From Amycolatopsis bartoniae (GTDB lineage Bacteria > Actinomycetota > Actinomycetes > Mycobacteriales > Pseudonocardiaceae), in NCBI RefSeq assembly GCF_014191255.1, contig NZ_JACHWH010000001.1, positions 434,001 to 498,000 on the forward strand: a stretch of 64,000 nucleotides of DNA, read 5' to 3'. Both the position numbers and the translations under genes were made by a program. This document shows positions 59,027-64,000 of this stretch, in pieces. The notes beneath the pieces were generated by a model, which had not been told where the DNA came from, did not search any database, and was given only the letters and a program-made list of their open reading frames with translations. Within the stretch, counting starts at the first letter, position 1. The number at the start of each line of letters is the position of its first letter.

Positions 59027-60349
59027 TCACTGGACGACCGGGGAGGTGATCCGCGAGCGCGCGGGCATGTACCGCGCCCGCACCAGGAACACCGTGCCCG
59101 CGGCCAGCACCGACACGATCGACAGCACGTACAGGCCGCCTGCCGTGCTGCCCGTGCTCTGTTCGACCGCTCCCACGAGCGTCGGACCGACGAAACCGCC
59201 GAGGTTGCCGAGCGAGTTGATCAGCGCGATGCCCGCGGCGGCGATCTTCAGGTCCAGGCTGTGCTGCGCCAGCGGCCAGAACGCCGACGCCGCGCACTTG
59301 AAGCCCGTCGCGCCGAGGCACAGCGCCACCAGCGCGAACCACGGTGGTCCGACGGTCGCGAGGAACGTGCCCACCGCGCCGAGCACCAGCCCGACCGCGA
59401 CCCACGGCCGCCGCCTGCCCGTCCGGTCGGTGTACCAGGCGAGCGTGTACATCGCGATGATCGCGCAGATCCACGGGATCGCCGACAGCAGGCCGACGGT
59501 GAAGTCGGACGTGCCAGGGATCTTCTTGACGATGCTCGGCAGCCAGAACGTGATGGCGTACCCGGTGAGCGACATCGCGAAGAACAGCCAGCACAGCAAC
59601 AGCACCTGCGGGTTCGCGACCAGCTTCCAGCGCGGCACGTGCGCGGTCTTCTTGTCGTCGCGCACGGCTTCGTCGCGTTCGACCGCCGCGCTCAACGCCG
59701 ACTTCTCCTCGTCGGTCAGCCACTTCGCGTCCCGCACGCGCGAGACCAGGAAGAACCCGGCGACGATGCCGATCACCACCGAGGCCCCGCCTTCCAGCAG
59801 GAACATCCACTTCCACCCGGCGATGCCGCCGACGCCGTGCATCTCCAGCAACGCACCGCTGATCGGCCCCGTGACGATGTACGCCGACGCGGACCCGCCG
59901 AGGAAAATCGCGGTCGCACGGCCGCGTTCGGCGTTGGGCAGCCACTTCGTGAAGTAGTAGATGACCCCGGGGAAGAACCCGGCCTCGGTGACACCGAGCA
60001 GGAGCCGCAGGATGTAGAAGGTGGTGGCGTTGTTGGTGAACGCGGTCGCGGCCACCACCACGCCCCACGTGATCATGATGCGCGTCAGCCACACGCGGGC
60101 GCCGAAGCGTTCGAGCAGCATGTTGCTCGGCACCTCGAAGATCGCGTAGCCGACGAAGAACAGCCCGGCCCCGAGCCCGAAGGCCGCGGCGCCGATGCCG
60201 AGATCGGTCTTGAGGTGGGTCTGCACGAACCCGACGTTGGTGCGGTCCATCTGGTTGATCACCAGCATGAACACCACCAGCGGCAGCATGCGGCGGAAGA
60301 ACTTCCGCACCGCGCTGCGGTAGGCGGGGTTTTCGGAAGACAGCGTCAT
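59027..60349 (-). CDS. MFS transporter, D-glucarate/galactarate type (ACS family)
   Basis: A 440-residue permease with 12 helices. MDRTNVGFVQTHLKTDLGI near the first helix, the motif-A-like RFGARVWLTRIMITWG, GVTEAGFFPGVIYYFTKWLP and YALLGG-like GSASAYIVTGPISGALL segments are typical of the anion:cation symporter family (GudP, ExuT). ATG 60349 has GGAG eight bases upstream. Its place directly after gudD points to uptake of D-glucarate or galactarate. A 36-residue upstream extension without a site of its own was excluded. Confidence 0.92.
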   Translation of the reverse strand: MTLSSENPAYRSAVRKFFRRMLPLVVFMLVINQMDRTNVGFVQTHLKTDLGIGAAAFGLGAGLFFVGYAIFEVPSNMLLERFGARVWLTRIMITWGVVVAATAFTNNATTFYILRLLLGVTEAGFFPGVIYYFTKWLPNAERGRATAIFLGGSASAYIVTGPISGALLEMHGVGGIAGWKWMFLLEGGASVVIGIVAGFFLVSRVRDAKWLTDEEKSALSAAVERDEAVRDDKKTAHVPRWKLVANPQVLLLCWLFFAMSLTGYAITFWLPSIVKKIPGTSDFTVGLLSAIPWICAIIAMYTLAWYTDRTGRRRPWVAVGLVLGAVGTFLATVGPPWFALVALCLGATGFKCAASAFWPLAQHSLDLKIAAAGIALINSLGNLGGFVGPTLVGAVEQSTGSTAGGLYVLSIVSVLAAGTVFLVRARYMPARSRITSPVVQ

Positions 60350-60374
60350 CGACGTCTCCGTTTTCTCGGGAGCC

Positions 60375-61655
60375 TTACCAGCGGGGGAACTTCGGCGCGG
60401 TGAAGTCGGGGTGCACGCGGCGCATCGCGGCCGCGTCGTCGCGGCGCCGGACATCGCTTTGCTGCCAACGTTCGTGCAGCTTCGCCAGCGCTTCGCGGTC
60501 GAGCTCCACGCCGAGCCCCGGCGTGTCCGGCACCGCGATCTTCCCGCCGGAGAACGTGTGCGGCTGCGTGATCACGTCCTCGGTCTGCCACGGCCGGTGC
60601 GTGTCGCACGCGTACCGCAGGCCCGGAATCGTCGCCGCCACCTGGGTCATCGCGGCGAGGCTGATACCGAGGTGCGTGTTGGAGTGCATGGAAATCCCCA
60701 CGCCGAAGGTCCGGCACACCGCGGCGAGGTCCTGCGTCGCACGCAGCCCGCCCCAGTAGTGGTGGTCCGACAGCACGACCTGCACCGCGTCGGTCTTGAA
60801 CGCCTCGGGGACCTCGTCGAACGCCGTCACGCACATGTTGGTGGCCAAGGGAAGCGACGTCTTGCGCGCGACCTCGGCCATGTTCGCGGTGCCCGTGGTC
60901 GGGTCTTCGAGGTACTCGAGGACGTCCTCCAGCGCGGCCGCCACTTCGAGGCTCGTCGCGACCGACCACGCGCCGTTCGGGTCGAGCCGCACCGGCTGAC
61001 CGGGGAACGCCTCGGCGAGCGCGCGGGCCGCGGCGACCTCCTGCTTCGGCTCGAACACGCCGCCCTTGAGCTTGAAGGAGCTGAAGCCGTAGTCGTCGGA
61101 CATGCGCTTCGCTTGCGCCACAACACCTTCCGGGTCGAGCGCGGCGCCCCAGTCGTCCTTCGGCTCGTCCGGTTCCGGGTGCTCGGCCCAGCGGTAGAAC
61201 AGGTACGCGCTGTACTCGACCGCGTCACGCACCTTGCCGCCGAGCAGCGCGTGCACCGGCAGGCCCAGCTCGTGGCCGAGCGCGTCCCAGATCGCGACCT
61301 CGAACGCCGATGAGACGCTGAGCGCGATCTTCGTCATCGTCCGGCTGCCACGCAGGCCCTCGGCCTGGACGGTGTTGTCGACCCGCTCGGCGCCGACGCG
61401 CTCCAGGCAGCGCGCGACGTCCGCGGGCAGGGTGTTGACGACCAGTTCGGCGCCGACGAGCTCGGGCGCGAACGCCTCGGCGAGCTTGAGGTAGTCGGTG
61501 TCACCGTAGGTTTCGCCGAGACCGACCGCGCCGCTCTCGGTGATCACCTCGACGATCGTGCGAGGGGTGTACGGCTGGTGGACGCCCTGCAGGTTCAGCA
61601 GGGGCGGGTCGCTGATCAGGATGGGGGTGACGCGTACTTCGGCGATGCGGGACAA
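60375..61655 (-). CDS. gudD: Glucarate dehydratase
   Basis: A 426-residue enolase-superfamily enzyme. The K-x-K base motif is in FSSFKLKGGVFEP, metal ligands are Asp in VRLDPNGAW, Glu in EYLEDPTTG and Asn in ATNMCVTAF, and the His-Asp partner is MHSNTHLGIS. Converts D-glucarate to 5-keto-4-deoxy-D-glucarate. 25 bases before the MFS gene and 11 after kdgD. Confidence 0.95.
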   Translation of the reverse strand: MSRIAEVRVTPILISDPPLLNLQGVHQPYTPRTIVEVITESGAVGLGETYGDTDYLKLAEAFAPELVGAELVVNTLPADVARCLERVGAERVDNTVQAEGLRGSRTMTKIALSVSSAFEVAIWDALGHELGLPVHALLGGKVRDAVEYSAYLFYRWAEHPEPDEPKDDWGAALDPEGVVAQAKRMSDDYGFSSFKLKGGVFEPKQEVAAARALAEAFPGQPVRLDPNGAWSVATSLEVAAALEDVLEYLEDPTTGTANMAEVARKTSLPLATNMCVTAFDEVPEAFKTDAVQVVLSDHHYWGGLRATQDLAAVCRTFGVGISMHSNTHLGISLAAMTQVAATIPGLRYACDTHRPWQTEDVITQPHTFSGGKIAVPDTPGLGVELDREALAKLHERWQQSDVRRRDDAAAMRRVHPDFTAPKFPRW

Positions 61656-61666
61656 CGGTGTCCTCC

Positions 61667-62593
61667 TCAGACGAGGTCGAGGCCGGTGGCCAACAGGGCT
61701 TTCAGGGCGGTGAGCTCTTCGGGAGCGGGGTCGGTCAGCGGCGCGCGCACCGGTCCGACGGGCAGGTCGCGCAACCGCGCCGCGGCCTTGACGAGCGAGA
61801 CGGCGTAGCCCGCGCGGCGGTCACGCAGTTCCACGAACGGCTGGTAGAAGTGGCGCAGCAGATCGTCCACACGGGACTGATCGTCGGCGTGCAACGCGGT
61901 GAAGAACGCCTTGGAGATCTCCGGCGCGAAGGCGTGCACGGCCGAGGAGTACGCCGGAATTCCGATCGAACTGTAGGCCCGGGCCTGCATCTCGGCGGTC
62001 GCGACGCCGTTGAAGAACAGGAAGTCCTCGGGCGCGCTCAGCCGCAGGCGCTGCAGCTGGTCGAGGTCGCCGTGACCGTCCTTGAGCCCGATGACACCGG
62101 GGATCTTGGCGAGCTGCGCGACCGACGCCGCGTCGAACCTGACGTAGTCGCGCTGGTACGCGATCAGCGGCAGCGACGTGGCCTCGGCGACCTTGCGCAC
62201 CTGCTCGACGAGCCCGTCGACCGGCGCCTTGACGAGGTAGTGCGGCAGCAGCAGGGCGCCGTCGGCCCCGGCCTCCTGCGCGCGGGCGGCGTACTGCGCG
62301 GCGATCGCCCAGCCGTAGCCGACGCCGGCGACCACCGGGATCCGGCCCGCGGTCTCCTCGACCGCGATCCGCACCACCTCGGTGTACTCGTCGAGCGTCA
62401 GCGAGAAGAACTCCCCGGTGCCACACGCGACGAACACGGCGGCGGGCTCGGCCGCGAGCTGCGTGCGGAAGTACGCGCGGAAGGCGTCCGGATCGAGTGC
62501 GCCGGTTTCGGCGAAGGAGGTCAGGGGGAAGGACAGCACTCCGGCGGCCATGCGGCGCCGGAGCAGGTCTGCGGTTTCCTGCGGAGTGCTCAT
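61667..62593 (-). CDS. kdgD: 5-dehydro-4-deoxyglucarate dehydratase
   Basis: A 308-residue class I aldolase-fold enzyme (DapA superfamily). FPLTSFAETGALDPDAFRAYFRTQL at the start, VACGTGEFFSLTLDEY, YQRDYVRFD with the catalytic Tyr, and GLKDGHGDLDQLQRL with the Schiff-base Lys. Converts 5-keto-4-deoxyglucarate to 2,5-dioxopentanoate, CO2 and water. The next enzyme, 2,5-dioxovalerate dehydrogenase, is not in the window. First gene of the operon; ATG 62593 has only a weak ribosome-binding site. Confidence 0.95.
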   Translation of the reverse strand: MSTPQETADLLRRRMAAGVLSFPLTSFAETGALDPDAFRAYFRTQLAAEPAAVFVACGTGEFFSLTLDEYTEVVRIAVEETAGRIPVVAGVGYGWAIAAQYAARAQEAGADGALLLPHYLVKAPVDGLVEQVRKVAEATSLPLIAYQRDYVRFDAASVAQLAKIPGVIGLKDGHGDLDQLQRLRLSAPEDFLFFNGVATAEMQARAYSSIGIPAYSSAVHAFAPEISKAFFTALHADDQSRVDDLLRHFYQPFVELRDRRAGYAVSLVKAAARLRDLPVGPVRAPLTDPAPEELTALKALLATGLDLV

Positions 62594-62599
62594 CAGCTC

Positions 62600-62634
62600 G
62601 TCTTCATATGTAGACAGTAACTCGATATGAAGAC
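62600..62634. promoter_or_regulatory. Perfect 10-bp inverted repeat before kdgD
   Basis: GTCTTCATAT (62600-62609) and ATATGAAGAC (62625-62634), 15-base spacer. A direct repeat TATG(T/A)AGACAG overlaps it (62607-62617, 62626-62636). It is AT-rich, seven bases from the ATG, and a strong candidate for IclR binding. Confidence 0.65.
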
Positions 62635-62667
62635 AGCCTAGGAACCGATTGCGGCTCCCGTCAATGC

Positions 62668-62702
62668 CGAAGGCCCCCTTCCCGGCGGGAAGAGGGCCTT
62701 CG
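62668..62702 (-). terminator. Stem-loop terminator after the ThDP enzyme
   Basis: Arms CGAAGGCCCCCTTCCCG (62668-62684) and CGGGAAGAGGGCCTTCG (62686-62702) pair over 17 positions with one mismatch and almost no loop; in practice a tetraloop forms. No U-tract. It lies 11 bases after the ThDP enzyme stop and before the kdgD promoter. Confidence 0.65.
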
Positions 62703-62713
62703 AGGTGGTGGGC

Positions 62714-64000
62714 TCAACGGGACGGCAGCAGTTCCTGGGCTTTGGTTTTGAGGCCTTGGGCCATGAGGTGCCAGGCGTTCGGGTCGCCTTTGAGGACGGC
62801 TTCGGCGGCGGATTTCATTTGTTCGAAGGTGGCGTGTGGGGGGATGGGTGGGACTTCGGGGTCGCAGCGCACGTCGAGCAGGGCGGGTGTGTCGGCGGCC
62901 AGCGCGCGGTCCCAGGCGGGGCCGAGCTGGTCGGGGTGCTCGACGGCGATGGCTTCGAAGCCGAGGGAGCGGGCGATTTCGGCGTAGGAGATGTCGGGCA
63001 GGGATTGGGATTCCTCGAACTTCGGTGCCCCGCCCATCGCGCGCAGTTCCCAGGTGACCTGGTTGAGGTCGTTGTTGTGGAACACGCACACCACCAGCCG
63101 CGGATCGGTCCACAGGTGCCGGTAGCGGGCGATGGTGATCAGCTCGGCGAGCCCGTTCATCTGCATCGCCCCGTCCCCTTCGAGCGCGATGACGGGCCGG
63201 TCGGGGTGGGCGAACTTCGCCCCGATCGCATACGGCACCCCCGGCCCCATGGTGGCCAGGGTGCCCGAGAGCGTCGAGCGGACGCGGCCGCGGATCTTGA
63301 GGTTGCGGGCGTACCAGTTGGTTGAGGACCCGGAGTCCGCGGTGATGATGGCGTCGTCGGGGAGGCGGGTGGAGAGTTCGTGCACGATGCGCATCGGGTT
63401 GACCGGGTTGGCCTTCAGCATCGCCTGCGAGGTGACGGTGTCCCACCAGTCGGTGACGTTGCGCTCGATCGTCTCCCGCCACGAGCGGTCCTGCTTGCGG
63501 GTCAGCATCGGCAGCAGGGCGCGCAGGGTGGCCTGGGCTTCGCCGACCAGGTTGACCTCGGTCGGATACCGCATCCCGATCATCGACCCGTCCAGGTCGA
63601 TCTGCACGGCGCGGGCCTGGCCGAACTCGGGCAGGAACTGGCTGTAGGGGAAGTTCGAGCCCACGATCAGCAGGGTGTCGCAGTCGCGCATCAGCTCATA
63701 CGACGGGCGCGTGCCCAAAAGCCCGATCGACCCGGTCACATACGGCAGGTCATCGGGCAGCACATCCTTACCCAACAACGCCTTCGCCACCCCCGCCCCG
63801 GTCACCTCGGCCAGCTCCCGCACCTCGGCGGCGGCGTTGCGCGCACCCTGACCGATCAGGATCGCGACCTTCTCCCCGGCGTTGAGGATTTCCGCGGCGT
63901 GGGCGAGTTCGTCCTCCGGCGGGATCGTCACCGGATGCGGCCACCCGGGCGCGCTCGAGGGCACCTGCTTGAACGCGTGCCCGGGCGGGGAGTACGGGGA
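62714..64000 (-). CDS. ThDP-dependent enzyme, pyruvate oxidase/dehydrogenase (PoxB-like), 5' end outside window
   Basis: About 428 C-terminal residues are present; the frame runs through base 64000. The central domain (VAILIGQGARNAAAEVRELAEVTGAGVAKALLGKDVLPDDLPYVTG) and the ThDP domain (GTLATMGPGVPYAIGAKFAHPDRPVIALEGDGAMQMNGLAELITIARY then NNDLNQVTWE) are those of PoxB/acetolactate-synthase-like enzymes. The Mg/ThDP motif GDGAMQMN ... NN is complete. The N-terminal domain with the catalytic Glu is missing because of the window edge. The C-terminus lacks a clear PoxB membrane peptide. Likely function: pyruvate to acetate and CO2, or a related 2-oxoacid reaction. Confidence 0.85.
   Translation of the reverse strand, partial: SPYSPPGHAFKQVPSSAPGWPHPVTIPPEDELAHAAEILNAGEKVAILIGQGARNAAAEVRELAEVTGAGVAKALLGKDVLPDDLPYVTGSIGLLGTRPSYELMRDCDTLLIVGSNFPYSQFLPEFGQARAVQIDLDGSMIGMRYPTEVNLVGEAQATLRALLPMLTRKQDRSWRETIERNVTDWWDTVTSQAMLKANPVNPMRIVHELSTRLPDDAIITADSGSSTNWYARNLKIRGRVRSTLSGTLATMGPGVPYAIGAKFAHPDRPVIALEGDGAMQMNGLAELITIARYRHLWTDPRLVVCVFHNNDLNQVTWELRAMGGAPKFEESQSLPDISYAEIARSLGFEAIAVEHPDQLGPAWDRALAADTPALLDVRCDPEVPPIPPHATFEQMKSAAEAVLKGDPNAWHLMAQGLKTKAQELLPSR

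Overview
The window is high-GC actinobacterial DNA, most like a Pseudonocardiales genome of the Amycolatopsis type. This is inferred from the gene families: a proteasome activator Bpa beside an aminotransferase-like protein and a quinone oxidoreductase (the order seen near Rv3777-Rv3780 of Mycobacterium tuberculosis), a mycobacterial-type iniBAC cluster, an SsgA-family protein, a SigF/anti-sigma pair, Ku plus an NHEJ ligase, and many GTG starts and 4-base ATGA/GTGA overlaps. It reads as chromosomal; I see no transposase, integrase, phage gene or CRISPR array.

Layout. 1-6.9 kb: bpa (cut by the window edge), a PLP-fold protein without its lysine, quinone oxidoreductase, YpfJ-type metalloprotease, MarR regulator, tRNA-Ser(TGA), an unknown membrane protein and a GntR/FadR regulator. 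7.1-8.9 kb: a small unexplained locus with a two-helix membrane peptide, a HExxH-type putative peptide-modifying enzyme and a 65-residue peptide that could be its substrate. 9-17.5 kb: an ini locus (iniB, iniA, iniC leftward; an Hsp70-like ATPase and an IniR-like STAND/LuxR regulator rightward), then an L,D-transpeptidase lipoprotein. 18.2-20 kb: an unusual ketopantoate reductase-rhodanese fusion. 20.2-25.6 kb: a BisC-type molybdoenzyme and an NCS1 permease, divergent, flanked by oppositely oriented remnants of a histidine kinase and an 18-bp inverted repeat, which suggests an inversion.

25.8-41.6 kb: mostly chromosomal housekeeping (anchored Thr/Pro-rich protein, SsgA, Lrp/AsnC, KAS III, class III cyclase, Ku and ligase, SigF with its anti-sigma factor, TSUP exporter, HisC-like aminotransferase, dienelactone hydrolase, acetoacetyl-CoA synthetase, MprF-like protein), then tRNA-Ser(GCT) and tRNA-Arg(ACG).

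42-48.4 kb: a MurR/RpiR regulator followed by a five-gene oligopeptide-type ABC importer operon; the regulator start and the operon leader carry the same operator, GGCAA-N6-TTGCC. 48.4-52 kb: DUF1707 protein, helical protein, ImmA/XRE pair with a divergent DUF2188 protein, and methionine aminopeptidase behind two GGTATA-type palindromes. 52-57.1 kb: a metal module (CsoR, NiCoT transporter, CopZ, CopA, permease) with three matching 17-bp candidate CsoR boxes. 57.1-62.6 kb: a CaiB-type CoA transferase and a D-glucarate catabolic operon (kdgD-gudD-MFS-iclR) with a perfect inverted repeat at its head. The right edge cuts a PoxB-like ThDP enzyme.

Start codons were chosen by frame, ribosome-binding site and family length. 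Functions are assigned from motifs read by eye; no database search was run.
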